Assembly (NCBI GenBank): GCA_040081715.1
Contig: JBEBFY010000007.1
Coordinates: forward strand, 1 to 64,000
Direction of reading: 5' to 3'
DNA from: CANKJK01 sp040081715
Lineage (GTDB): Bacteria > Acidobacteriota > Vicinamibacteria > Vicinamibacterales > UBA2999
DNA: 64,000 bases
In this document: positions 9,113-17,247 of the stretch, piece by piece
Numbering within the stretch: the first letter of the stretch is position 1
How the letters are laid out: the number at the start of each line of letters is the position of its first letter
Translations under genes and position numbers: made by a program
Notes under the pieces: model-generated
Seen by the model: only the letters and a program-made list of their open reading frames with translations
Told to the model about the DNA's origin: nothing
Database searches by the model: none

Positions 9113-9741
9113 GGGTGCGCCGCGCGCGCCGACAATGTCTGAAGCGCGATGGTCCGAAGCGCGAGTGCGAGGTTCTTGACCAGCCGCTTCAGGTTTGCCA
9201 TGGTGTCCGCGACCGTGTCTCCCCAGGCCCAGAACGAAATCATGAGCTGCCAGCCATGCTGTTCGTCGACGGGCAACATGAGATAGCGCACGGGAATGAG
9301 GGTGGTGCCGATCATGGCCCGTGGAAAGTCGGGGTCGAGCTCTGCAAGCGCGTGGTGAAGCTGGTCCTTGAGGCCCTCGACGCGCGCGTTCGCCGTGTTC
9401 TGTCGCAGTTCCCGGAACAGCACCATGACTCTGCCCGAACACTCAAAGGCCCCCTGAAGAGCCGCTGCACCCATCGGCTGGTCGCTCTTGTGGGGCCCGG
9501 TGAACGCGCAATCGTTTGACTCGAGCGCCGAGGTGGGCTGGTTGAGCTCCTCCAGCAGCCGATAGAAGTCTTCAATCGCCGCGTAGCCACTCCAGTGCTG
9601 GAAGTCTTCCAGCGAGCTTCGGATGTGCGAGGGCGTCGCGGTTAGGTCGTAGTAGCGACAATCGGGGTTGCCTGCGACGTCGACCCAGGGATGGGAGCGA
9701 GGCTCCGTGAAGGGAACGCCAGCGTACTCGCAGGTCTTCAT
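9109..9741 (-). CDS. Hypothetical protein upstream of DUF1415
   Basis: About 210 residues; I do not recognise the family. It is soluble, without signal peptide or membrane segment. Notable parts are FTGPHKSDQPMGAAALQG, GTTLIPVRYLMLPVDEQHGW and a C-terminal helix rich in Leu and Ala. The start is uncertain: ATG at 9741 or GTG at 9759, neither with a good ribosome site. The ATGA overlap with the DUF1415 gene indicates a two-gene operon and probably a shared process. Confidence 0.6.
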   Translation of the reverse strand: MKTCEYAGVPFTEPRSHPWVDVAGNPDCRYYDLTATPSHIRSSLEDFQHWSGYAAIEDFYRLLEELNQPTSALESNDCAFTGPHKSDQPMGAAALQGAFECSGRVMVLFRELRQNTANARVEGLKDQLHHALAELDPDFPRAMIGTTLIPVRYLMLPVDEQHGWQLMISFWAWGDTVADTMANLKRLVKNLALALRTIALQTLSARAAHP

Positions 9742-9774
9742 AGGGGGAGGAGATGCCACCCGAATGGCGGAGGC

Positions 9775-10695
9775 TCAGAGTTCGCGAGAGCTCTGCACAG
9801 CAAACGTGTCGCATTGGCGGGCATCGCCGCTCTCGAACCCGCGGCGGAACCATCGTTTCCGCTGCTCGCTTGAGCCGTGTGTGAACTGGCTCTCATCAGC
9901 ATGGCCCAGGGTGTCATCGCCGATCGCGTGCGCGGCGGTGAGCGCTTCCCCGAGATCCTCGTCCGTGATCTCGAGCGCCGATCGCGCCGAACGACCCCAG
10001 ACGCCAGCCAGGCAGTCGGCCTGGAGTTCCACGCGCACCGAGGCCTGATTTGCGGTCTCACCTCTCGGCTGCAGCCTGGTGGATCCGATCAAGTTCTGCA
10101 CGTGGTGACCGACCTCGTGTGCGATCACGTAGGCCTGTGCGAAGTCGCCGGGCGCGCGCAGGCGCTTCTCCATGACGCTGTAGAAGCTCGGATCGATATA
10201 GAGCTTCTGATCCGCCGGGCAGTAGAACGGGCCGGCGGCGGAGGTGGCGTTGCCGCAACCGCCTGTCGAGACGCCATCGGCGAACACGACGAGCGTCGGA
10301 TGCCGGTACGCACCAGGAGACGTGCCGTAGTCCGGCAGTGCCCCGCGTGCGAAGAGCGGCATCCACACGTCTTCGGTCGACGCGAGCACGACGCGGGAGA
10401 AATCACACGCTGCGCCGTTGGCCTGCGACGTCTCGCAGACGCTGGCGGCACCTGGTCCCAAAGGCGTGCCCTCGCCGCTACCGGTCAACGCTCCGAAAAT
10501 CTGCTCCTTCAATCCTGCAGGCATGAACAGGAACGCGCCGACGAGCACGAGTCCTGCGATCAAGGTGCCCTTCACACCGAGGAACCTCACAAGACCAGCC
10601 AGCGCCTGGATGGGAACGCCGCCGCCACCGCCACCTCGGCGACCGCTACCGCGATCTTCAAAATTGGTGGATTTGCGTTGACCGTCGGTGCGCAT
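9775..10695 (-). CDS. ypfJ: YpfJ/KPN_02809-type neutral zinc metallopeptidase
   Basis: 306 residues. A Gly-rich cytoplasmic N-terminus (GSGRRGGGGGGV) is followed by one membrane segment (about 41-60, GTLIAGLVLVGAFLFMPAG) and an extracytoplasmic peptidase domain with the zinc motif HEVGH at 193-197. Cys pairs (C87/C97, C147/C159) may form disulfides. Family members are single-pass zinc metallopeptidases of unknown substrate. The layout and length match the family well. It stands alone, 80 nt upstream of the hypothetical/DUF1415 pair on the same strand. Confidence 0.88.
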   Translation of the reverse strand: MRTDGQRKSTNFEDRGSGRRGGGGGGVPIQALAGLVRFLGVKGTLIAGLVLVGAFLFMPAGLKEQIFGALTGSGEGTPLGPGAASVCETSQANGAACDFSRVVLASTEDVWMPLFARGALPDYGTSPGAYRHPTLVVFADGVSTGGCGNATSAAGPFYCPADQKLYIDPSFYSVMEKRLRAPGDFAQAYVIAHEVGHHVQNLIGSTRLQPRGETANQASVRVELQADCLAGVWGRSARSALEITDEDLGEALTAAHAIGDDTLGHADESQFTHGSSEQRKRWFRRGFESGDARQCDTFAVQSSREL

Positions 10696-10786
10696 GCTTC
10701 TCAGTCTACGGTGCAGGCCGGCCTTGTGAGGCTATATGTATGGGCAGGGCAGGGCGTAGCCAGCCGAAGCTCTCGGTGAGCGTGAG

Positions 10787-10814
10787 GTCCGCCTACGCTA
10801 AAGCTTCGGCGGAC
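10787..10814. repeat. REP-like short inverted repeat
   Basis: Perfect 7-bp arms GTCCGCC and GGCGGAC flank a 14-nt centre containing TACGC and AAGCTTC. It lies in the short gap between the metallopeptidase gene and tRNA-Lys. It looks like a dispersed palindromic element or a terminator; no second full copy was seen in the window. Confidence 0.4.
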
Positions 10815-10842
10815 ATCCTCCGCCAGAATTCAGAGCGGAGGA

Positions 10843-10918
10843 TGGTGAGCCGGGACGGAATCGAACCGTCAACCCGCAGATTAAGAGTCTGCTGCTCTGC
10901 CAATTGAGCTACCGGCCC
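10843..10918 (-). tRNA. tRNA-Lys (CTT)
   Basis: Full cloverleaf. The acceptor GGGCCGG pairs with CCGGCTC (one G-U). The anticodon stem is GCAGA/TCTGC with loop CTCTTAA, anticodon CTT. T arm GACGG-TTCGATT-CCGTC. CCA is encoded. Confidence 0.95.
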
Positions 10919-11057
10919 CCGGAGGAGGACTCGCTTGTCCCTGTGGCGATTACTGCGGAACCGACGAATCCCAATTGTAACCAGCGGCCTTCCCGGATCG
11001 CAAGCGTTCAGACAGCGTTCGACCGGACGGCATCGAGTAGCCTGAGGCGGACACATC

Positions 11058-12518
11058 ATGAAGATCCGACGAATCCTCACGCGCTTCGGTGTGGCCGTGG
11101 CCGGACTGGCCATCGTCTTCGGCGGGCTATATCAGTTCTTCGGACTCCGGATGGTCATGGAGGGTGGCGGCGTGCCGTCGCTGCAGTTTGTGGCCGGCCC
11201 GGAAGAGCAGGCCGCCATCATCGCCGAGCATCGCGCCCGGCAGCGGGCCGAGGCTGTGGCGCCCGCGCCCGTCGACCCGGCGGCCGAGGCAACAGGTTCG
11301 GACGCGCCTGCCGTCGCGCCGGTCGCGGCAACGTCTGACGTCCCGGAGGCGGCCGTTCGTCCCTACTGGACGGACTTCTTCGGACCACTGCGCAACGGCG
11401 AGTATCGGGAACTCCCGATACGCACCGACTGGCCAGCCGAAGGCCTGACGCCGCGCTGGAAGCAGCCGGTGGGCGGCGGCTACGCCTCGCTGACCGTGGC
11501 GCACGGCCGTGCGTTCACCATCGAGCAGCGCAACGACGAGGAGGTCGTCGCCGCCTACGACGTGGTGACGGGGCGGGAACTGTGGACGACCGCGTGGCCC
11601 GCGCGCTTCCAGGAAGCCCTCGGGGGCGACGGTCCTCGCGCGACCCCCACCTGGTTCGACGGCATCATCTACGCGCTCGGCGCGCAGGGCGAACTGCGGG
11701 CGCTCGACGCCGCCACGGGCCGTAAGCGCTGGCGGACCAACATGCTGACCGACGCCGGGGCACCCAACGTCATCTGGGGGATGTCCGCGTCGCCGCTCAT
11801 CGTGGACGACACGGTGGTCGTCCTGCCGGGCGGCCCGAACGGGCGATCGGTCGTGGTCTACAACCGTCAGACCGGAAAGGTCGCCTGGTCGGCCCTGAAC
11901 GACCGCGCGGCGTATGTCTCGCCGATGCTCGTCACGCTCGCCGGCACGCGGCAGTTGCTGGTGCTCACCGCGGAGCGCCTCATGGGGCTCACGCCGGAGG
12001 CCGGGGCGGTGCTCTGGGAGTATCCCTGGCAGACCTACAACGACATCACGGTCGCCCAGCCGCTGTTGCTCGGGGGCGACCGCGTCTTCATGTCGTCGGG
12101 CTACGGCCAGGGCGCGGCCGTCGTCGAAGTGTCCTCGGCGGAGGGGCGGTTCTCAACCCGCGAGGTCTGGCGCAACACGCGGATGAAGAACAAGTTCACG
12201 AGCTCCGTGCTGCACGAGGGGTTCATCTACGGGCTGGACGAGGCCATCCTGGCGTGCGTCGATGCAGCGACGGGTGAATTGAAGTGGAAGGGCGGGCGCT
12301 ACGGTTACGGCCAGATGCTGCTCGCCAGCGGCCACCTGATCGTGCTCGCGGAAGATGGCGACCTGGCGCTCGTCCGCGCAACGCCCGCGCGCCACGAAGA
12401 GGTCGCCCGGTTTCCAGTCCTGAACGGGAAGACATGGAATCACCCGGCGCTCTCGGGGGGCTACCTGCTGGTGCGGAACCTCGCGGAGATGGCGGCCTTC
12501 GACCTGCGACGACGCTGA
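11058..12518 (+). CDS. Membrane-anchored PQQ-like beta-propeller protein
   Basis: 486 residues. An N-terminal membrane segment (about 11-30, FGVAVAGLAIVFGGLYQFFG) is followed by an Ala/Pro-rich linker (about 60-100) and a pyrrolo-quinoline-quinone-like propeller with blades such as VVAAYDVVTGRELW, LRALDAATGRKRW and VVVYNRQTGKVAW. It resembles the BamB/outer-membrane-biogenesis and quinoprotein folds, without the long catalytic insertions of true dehydrogenases, so scaffold or binding roles are also possible. Its stop lies 4 nt from the convergent ANTAR gene end. Confidence 0.75.
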   Translation: MKIRRILTRFGVAVAGLAIVFGGLYQFFGLRMVMEGGGVPSLQFVAGPEEQAAIIAEHRARQRAEAVAPAPVDPAAEATGSDAPAVAPVAATSDVPEAAVRPYWTDFFGPLRNGEYRELPIRTDWPAEGLTPRWKQPVGGGYASLTVAHGRAFTIEQRNDEEVVAAYDVVTGRELWTTAWPARFQEALGGDGPRATPTWFDGIIYALGAQGELRALDAATGRKRWRTNMLTDAGAPNVIWGMSASPLIVDDTVVVLPGGPNGRSVVVYNRQTGKVAWSALNDRAAYVSPMLVTLAGTRQLLVLTAERLMGLTPEAGAVLWEYPWQTYNDITVAQPLLLGGDRVFMSSGYGQGAAVVEVSSAEGRFSTREVWRNTRMKNKFTSSVLHEGFIYGLDEAILACVDAATGELKWKGGRYGYGQMLLASGHLIVLAEDGDLALVRATPARHEEVARFPVLNGKTWNHPALSGGYLLVRNLAEMAAFDLRRR

Positions 12519-12522
12519 CGAT

Positions 12523-13245
12523 CTACTTCCCCCGGCGCAGCTCGTCGCCGATGACGATGGCTTCCGCGATTTCGCGCTTGGTGCGACGCCGCTGGCGGCT
12601 CTGGCGCTGAATCGTCAGATACGCCTCCTCCTCGGTGACGCCGAGGTCGCGCTGAAGGATGCCCTTCGCGCGGTCCATCACCTTGCGCGTTTCAAGCTGC
12701 TCGGAGAGTTCCGTGTTGGCCGCTTCCAGTCGGGCCATCTCGACTTCGGCGCCGACCAGGAACCCAATGGTGGCGATGGTACGGGCCTCCGTGGCGCTGT
12801 ACTCGTGGGGCTGGCGGTGCTGCACGTTGATGACGCCGACCACCTGGCCACGGCTCAGGAGCGGCACCGAGAGGATGGCTTCGTAGCGGTCCTCGGGCAG
12901 GTCCGTGAATATCTGGAACCGTGGATCCTCGAATGCGCGGGTCGGTACGGCTGCCGGCTCCAGATGTGCGGCCACCCATCCGGTGATGCCTTCGCCCACT
13001 TTGATCGTTAGTCGATCTACGACGTCCGCGTGCGGGTTCTTCGAGGCCCGGAGCACCAGGGCGCCATCCTCGAGCACGTAGATGAAGCACGAGTCGCAGG
13101 GCACGATGCTGGACACGAAGTCCACGATCCGCTGGAGCACGGAGTGCAGCGGGTCGTCGGCGGCCAGCCGGCTGCCGATGTCGTGCAGGATTTCGATCTT
13201 CGAGGAATCGCTCATGTCGTGAAGGATGGCTCCGATTCCAGTCAC
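12523..13245 (-). CDS. GAF-ANTAR transcription antiterminator of the nitrate operon
   Basis: 240 residues. A GAF domain (about 15-165, from EILHDIGSRLAADDPLHSVLQRIVDF to VGVINVQHRQP) is followed by a coiled coil (ARLEAANTELSEQLETRK) and an ANTAR RNA-binding domain (about 180-235, VMDRAKGILQRDLGVTEEEAY and TKREIAEAI). ANTAR proteins such as NasR and NasT bind paired hexaloop hairpins in leader RNAs and prevent termination. The start is GTG 13245: GAGGAGGA lies about 7 nt upstream, and the GTG overlaps the transporter stop as GTGA. The internal ATG at 13215 is a weaker start. As last gene of the nitrate reductase operon, it probably gives feedback on that operon and the divergent transporter. 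GAF ligand unknown. Confidence 0.85.
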   Translation of the reverse strand: MTGIGAILHDMSDSSKIEILHDIGSRLAADDPLHSVLQRIVDFVSSIVPCDSCFIYVLEDGALVLRASKNPHADVVDRLTIKVGEGITGWVAAHLEPAAVPTRAFEDPRFQIFTDLPEDRYEAILSVPLLSRGQVVGVINVQHRQPHEYSATEARTIATIGFLVGAEVEMARLEAANTELSEQLETRKVMDRAKGILQRDLGVTEEEAYLTIQRQSRQRRRTKREIAEAIVIGDELRRGK

Positions 13246-14495
13246 GCGGCTTCCTCCTCGGCACGTTTCTCCCGGTACGAGAACACGCCGGACCGGCTGA
13301 GGGCATCCGGCGTCCAGGCGCGCGCCCAGCGGGCGCCGAGCTCCAGAAGCAGCACGGCCCCGCCTGCGAACACGACGCTCAGCACGAAGAATCCACCGGA
13401 GTAGTGCCCGGTGGCGTCCTTCACCGCCCCCAGCAGCGTTGGCAGGAAGAAGCCGCCAAGGCCGCCGGCGGCGCCTACGATGCCCGTGACCAGGCCCATG
13501 CGTGTGGGAAAGCGCTGGGGCACGAGTTGAAAGACGGCGCCGTTGCCCATGCCCAGCATGCCCATGCCGACAAAGAGCACCGCCAGGGCGACGTAGAGCG
13601 GCGGCGCGGTCGCCACCACTCCGAAGCAGGCAGCGCTGCCGAGCAGCAGCCCGAGGAGCAGGCGATACCCGCCGATCCGGTCGGAGAGCCACCCGCCGAT
13701 CGGCCTCAGAAGGCTCCCGGCGACCACGACGATCGTGGTGAAGTCGCCTGCGGTCACCCGCGTCAGGGCGTACTGCTCGTGGAAGTAGATCGTCAAGAAG
13801 CTGGCGAGTCCAACGAAGCCGCCGAAGGTCAGGCCGTAGAGCACGGACAGCCAGATCGTGTCGCCCTCGCCGAGAATGCGCGCGTAGTCCTTGCGGGTGG
13901 CCGGCACCACCGTCGCCGGACTGTCACGGGCCATCGCGACAAACGCGATGAAGACGGCCAGCATCGGCAGCATCGCAAAGCCGAACGTGGCCTGCCAGCC
14001 GAAGTGCTCGGCGAGCCGGGGAGCCGCCAGCGTCGTCAGGAGCGTGCCGGAGTTGCCCGCACCGGCGATGCCCATGGCCAGACCCTGATACTGCGGCGGG
14101 TACCAGCGGCTCGCGAGGGGCAATGCCACGGCGAAACTGGCGCCGGCCACGCCCAGCAGCAACCCGACGCCCAGCAGGTGCGTGGAGGTCAACGCGAACT
14201 GCCAGCCGATGCCCAGCGGTACCAGGGTCAGCAGCATGCCGCCGATCGCCGTGCGCCGGCCACCGATCCGGTCGGCCACCAACGCCAGTACGGGCCGGAA
14301 GAAGGAGCCCCCGAGCAGCGGCACGGCCGTGATGAGGCCCAGCGTCGTCGCATCCAGGTGCAACTCGTCGCGGAGGAACGGCGCCAGCGGACCCATCAGC
14401 ACCCAGGTCATGAAGCTGACGTCGAAGTAGAGCAGCGCCGCCACCAGCGTGGGCAGGTGGCCTGCCTTCAGGAAACCGTCCTTTGTCCCACTCAT
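13242..14495 (-). CDS. NarK/NasA-type nitrate/nitrite MFS transporter
   Basis: 417 residues with 12 predicted membrane helices. MFS motif A appears as DRIGGRR (75-81), and nitrate-signature-like segments GIAGAGNSG (about 142-150) and GAAGGLGGFF (C-terminal half) match the nitrate/nitrite porter family. It would import nitrate or exchange nitrite across the inner membrane. The start at ATG 14495 overlaps the nirD stop as ATGA, and its own stop overlaps the ANTAR gene. A second nitrate uptake route (the ABC system) is encoded divergently. Confidence 0.88.
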   Translation of the reverse strand: MSGTKDGFLKAGHLPTLVAALLYFDVSFMTWVLMGPLAPFLRDELHLDATTLGLITAVPLLGGSFFRPVLALVADRIGGRRTAIGGMLLTLVPLGIGWQFALTSTHLLGVGLLLGVAGASFAVALPLASRWYPPQYQGLAMGIAGAGNSGTLLTTLAAPRLAEHFGWQATFGFAMLPMLAVFIAFVAMARDSPATVVPATRKDYARILGEGDTIWLSVLYGLTFGGFVGLASFLTIYFHEQYALTRVTAGDFTTIVVVAGSLLRPIGGWLSDRIGGYRLLLGLLLGSAACFGVVATAPPLYVALAVLFVGMGMLGMGNGAVFQLVPQRFPTRMGLVTGIVGAAGGLGGFFLPTLLGAVKDATGHYSGGFFVLSVVFAGGAVLLLELGARWARAWTPDALSRSGVFSYREKRAEEEAA

Positions 14496-14839
14496 GCTGC
14501 GTGCTCCTCGTGCCTGGTCGCCGGCAGACCGACGACGATGATGTTGTCTTCCACCCGGGTCGGAAACGTTTCGATACATCGGTCGGATTGCGGCCGCTGC
14601 ACGGAGCCGTCTTCGAGGTTCACGCGCCAGGCGTGCAGCGGGCACACCACGGCAGATCCAGTGACGATGCCGTCACACAGCGGCCCGCCCAGGTGCGGGC
14701 AGTGGTTGGCCGTGGCGAGATACCGGCCGTCGCCCGTGTTGAAGATCGCGATCTCCCGGTCGCCCACCAGCGCCGGACGCCCTTCGCGGATGGGGATGTT
14801 CTCGCAGGCGGTGACGCGCACCCAGATGCGTTCGGTCAT
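14492..14839 (-). CDS. nirD: Nitrite reductase small subunit (Rieske)
   Basis: 115 residues. It has a Rieske-type [2Fe-2S] fold with ligands in CPHLGGPL and CPLHAW, a spacing typical of NirD. It partners NirB in NAD(P)H-dependent reduction of nitrite to ammonium in the cytoplasm. The start at 14839 overlaps the nirB stop as ATGA. Confidence 0.93.
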   Translation of the reverse strand: MTERIWVRVTACENIPIREGRPALVGDREIAIFNTGDGRYLATANHCPHLGGPLCDGIVTGSAVVCPLHAWRVNLEDGSVQRPQSDRCIETFPTRVEDNIIVVGLPATRHEEHAA

Positions 14840-17247
14840 GCCCGGACTCCAAGGCCTTCGATGGCCTGAATGGGGATGAACTGCGTGGCGTTGACGGGGT
14901 CCTCACCCTCGAGCCACGCGTCCTTCGAAAGCTTCTTGCTCTTCTGCAGCCGGTCGAGCAGGCCGTGCCTCACGGGCTCGGTGGCGTAGACGGTGTCCTT
15001 CCGGACGCGCTCGATGCCAATCCGTTCCACGAAGTCGTAACTGCGTTCGAGATAGTTGCCGTGCTCGCGGTAGTACTGGAAGAAGAGGCCGGCCGCCTGG
15101 AGCGCCTCCTCATCGGTTTCGACGGTCACCAGCAGATCCGCCTTGCGGACGGACTTACCGGCGGCGCCGCCAACGACCACCTGCCAGCCGCCCTCGATGC
15201 CGATGAGGCCGATGTCCTTCACCGTGGCCTCCGCGCAGTTCCTGGGGCAGCCCACCGCCGCCAGCTTCACCTTGTGCGGCGTGAACAGGTTCTCGAGGCG
15301 GCGTTCCAGTTCGATGCCGAGCCGCGTGGAGTCCTGCGTGCCGAAGCGGCAGAACTCGGTGCCGACGCAGGTCTTCACCATGCGCACGCCCTTGGTGTAC
15401 GCCTGGCCGGAGGCCATGCCGAGGTCCGCCCAGACGTTCGGCAGGTCCTCCTTGCTGATGCCCAGCAGGTCAATCCGCTGAGAGCCGGTGACCTTGACCA
15501 TGCGGACCTGGTACTTGTCCGCCACGTCGGCGATGCGCCGCAGTTCATCCGGCGTGGTCACGCCTCCGCGCATGCGGGGCACCACCGAGAACGTGCCGTC
15601 CTTCTGGATGTTGGCGTGTACCCGGTCGTTGATGAACCGCGCCGAGCGGTCCTCGTCGTGGTCGCCGCACCAGATCATGTCGAGCATGTAGCTGAGCGCC
15701 GGCTTGCACACCTCGCACCCGATGCCGTTGCCGTAGATGTCCAGCACCTCCTGCACCGACTTCAGGCGCTGGCCGTGCAGCATCTCGCGCAGCTGGTCCT
15801 GGGAGTAGGGAAGGCACCCGCAGACGACCAACTTGGTCTCCTCCTCAAACTCCGGCGCCACGGCCTTGAGCAGGCCCTGGCAGAGGCCCGTGCAGCTCCC
15901 GCAGCCCGTGCTGGCGCGGGTGCACTCCTTGAGTTGCGACAGCGTGTTGACGCCGCGCTCGTGAATGGCCGCGATGATGGTGCCCTTGGTCACGCCGACG
16001 CAGCCGCAAATGACGGTGCTGTCCGACATCCCGGCCACGTCATGACCGGCGTCCTCGGACGGCGGAGGAAAGAGCAGGTGCTTCCGCTGCCCGTTCAGCT
16101 CCGTGTTCTCCCGCAGCCAGTCCATGTAGCGGTGGCTGTCGGCGGTGTCGCCCACCAGCACCACGCCGGCCAGCCGGCCGTCCCTCACGAGTACCTTCTT
16201 GTAGACGCCGAGGCCGGGGTCCTCGTAGCGCACGGGTTCGGTGCCCTCCCCGTCGCGGCATTCGCCCGCGGAGAACACGTCCACGCCCATGATCTTGAGC
16301 TTGGTGCCGAGCACCGTGCCCGTGTAGGCGGGGCCCTTGTTGCCGGTGATCGTGGCGGCCAGCACCTTGCCCTGCTCGAAGAGCGGCGCCACCAGCCCGT
16401 AGCACACGCCGTTGTGCTCCACGCACTCGCCGACGGCGTAGATGGAGGGGTCGGAGGTTTCCATGTGGTCGTTGACCACGATGCCCCGGTTCACCGTGAG
16501 CCCGGCCTTGCGGCCCAGCTCCACGTTGGGCTTGATGCCGGCAGCCACGACCACCAGGTCTGCGTCGTGCGACGTGCCATCGGCAAACGCCACGCCGGTC
16601 ACGTGCCCGTTGCCCAGGATGGCCTTCGTGCTCCGGCCGAGGAGCACCGTCACGCCGAGTGCCTCGATTTTGTTCTTCAGGTACACGCCGCCGGTCTGGT
16701 CGAGCTGCCGCTCCATGAGGGTGTCGGCCAGGTGCACGACGGTCACCTCGCACCCCTGCACCTGGAGCCCGCGCGCGGCCTCGAGGCCGAGCAGGCCCCC
16801 GCCGATGACGGTGGCCTTCGTGGACGGCCCGGATCGGCCCAGCAGCGCCCGCGTATCGTCGAGCGTGCGGAAGGCGAAGACGCCGTCCTTGGTCACGCCC
16901 TCGATGGACGGAATGAATGCCGAACTGCCGGTGGCGATGAGGAGCGTGTCATAGGGTGTGATGCTGCCGTCGTCGCCGGTGACGGTCCTGGCTGCGGCGT
17001 CCACGTCCACCACGCGAACGCCGAGCCGCAATATGATGCCGTGCTTCTGGTACCACTCGAGCGAGTTGAGGACGATGTCGTCCGCGCCGCGCTCGCCGGC
17101 CAGCACCGACGAGAGCATGATCCGGTTGTAGTTGACGTGGGTTTCGTCGCCGAAGATCGTGACGTCGAACCGGGGTTCGTACTTCAGGATCTCCTCGACG
17201 CAGGCGATGCCGGCCATGCCGTTGCCCACCACGACGAGCTTCTTCAT
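14836..17247 (-). CDS. nirB: NAD(P)H-dependent assimilatory nitrite reductase large subunit
   Basis: 803 residues. An FAD/NAD(P)H pyridine-nucleotide oxidoreductase module comes first (VVVGNGMAGIACVEEI). A [2Fe-2S] BFD-like region follows (CGCVGVTKGTI, GCGSCTGLC and a second Cys-rich part CGCLPYS, GCEVC). The C-terminal sulfite/nitrite reductase domain carries the siroheme-[4Fe-4S] ligands CVGTEFC and GCPRNC. It performs the six-electron reduction of nitrite to ammonium. The start at ATG 17247 (MKKLVVVGNG) overlaps the nitrate reductase stop as ATGA; the longer open frame upstream has no homology character. Confidence 0.94.
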   Translation of the reverse strand: MKKLVVVGNGMAGIACVEEILKYEPRFDVTIFGDETHVNYNRIMLSSVLAGERGADDIVLNSLEWYQKHGIILRLGVRVVDVDAAARTVTGDDGSITPYDTLLIATGSSAFIPSIEGVTKDGVFAFRTLDDTRALLGRSGPSTKATVIGGGLLGLEAARGLQVQGCEVTVVHLADTLMERQLDQTGGVYLKNKIEALGVTVLLGRSTKAILGNGHVTGVAFADGTSHDADLVVVAAGIKPNVELGRKAGLTVNRGIVVNDHMETSDPSIYAVGECVEHNGVCYGLVAPLFEQGKVLAATITGNKGPAYTGTVLGTKLKIMGVDVFSAGECRDGEGTEPVRYEDPGLGVYKKVLVRDGRLAGVVLVGDTADSHRYMDWLRENTELNGQRKHLLFPPPSEDAGHDVAGMSDSTVICGCVGVTKGTIIAAIHERGVNTLSQLKECTRASTGCGSCTGLCQGLLKAVAPEFEEETKLVVCGCLPYSQDQLREMLHGQRLKSVQEVLDIYGNGIGCEVCKPALSYMLDMIWCGDHDEDRSARFINDRVHANIQKDGTFSVVPRMRGGVTTPDELRRIADVADKYQVRMVKVTGSQRIDLLGISKEDLPNVWADLGMASGQAYTKGVRMVKTCVGTEFCRFGTQDSTRLGIELERRLENLFTPHKVKLAAVGCPRNCAEATVKDIGLIGIEGGWQVVVGGAAGKSVRKADLLVTVETDEEALQAAGLFFQYYREHGNYLERSYDFVERIGIERVRKDTVYATEPVRHGLLDRLQKSKKLSKDAWLEGEDPVNATQFIPIQAIEGLGVRA

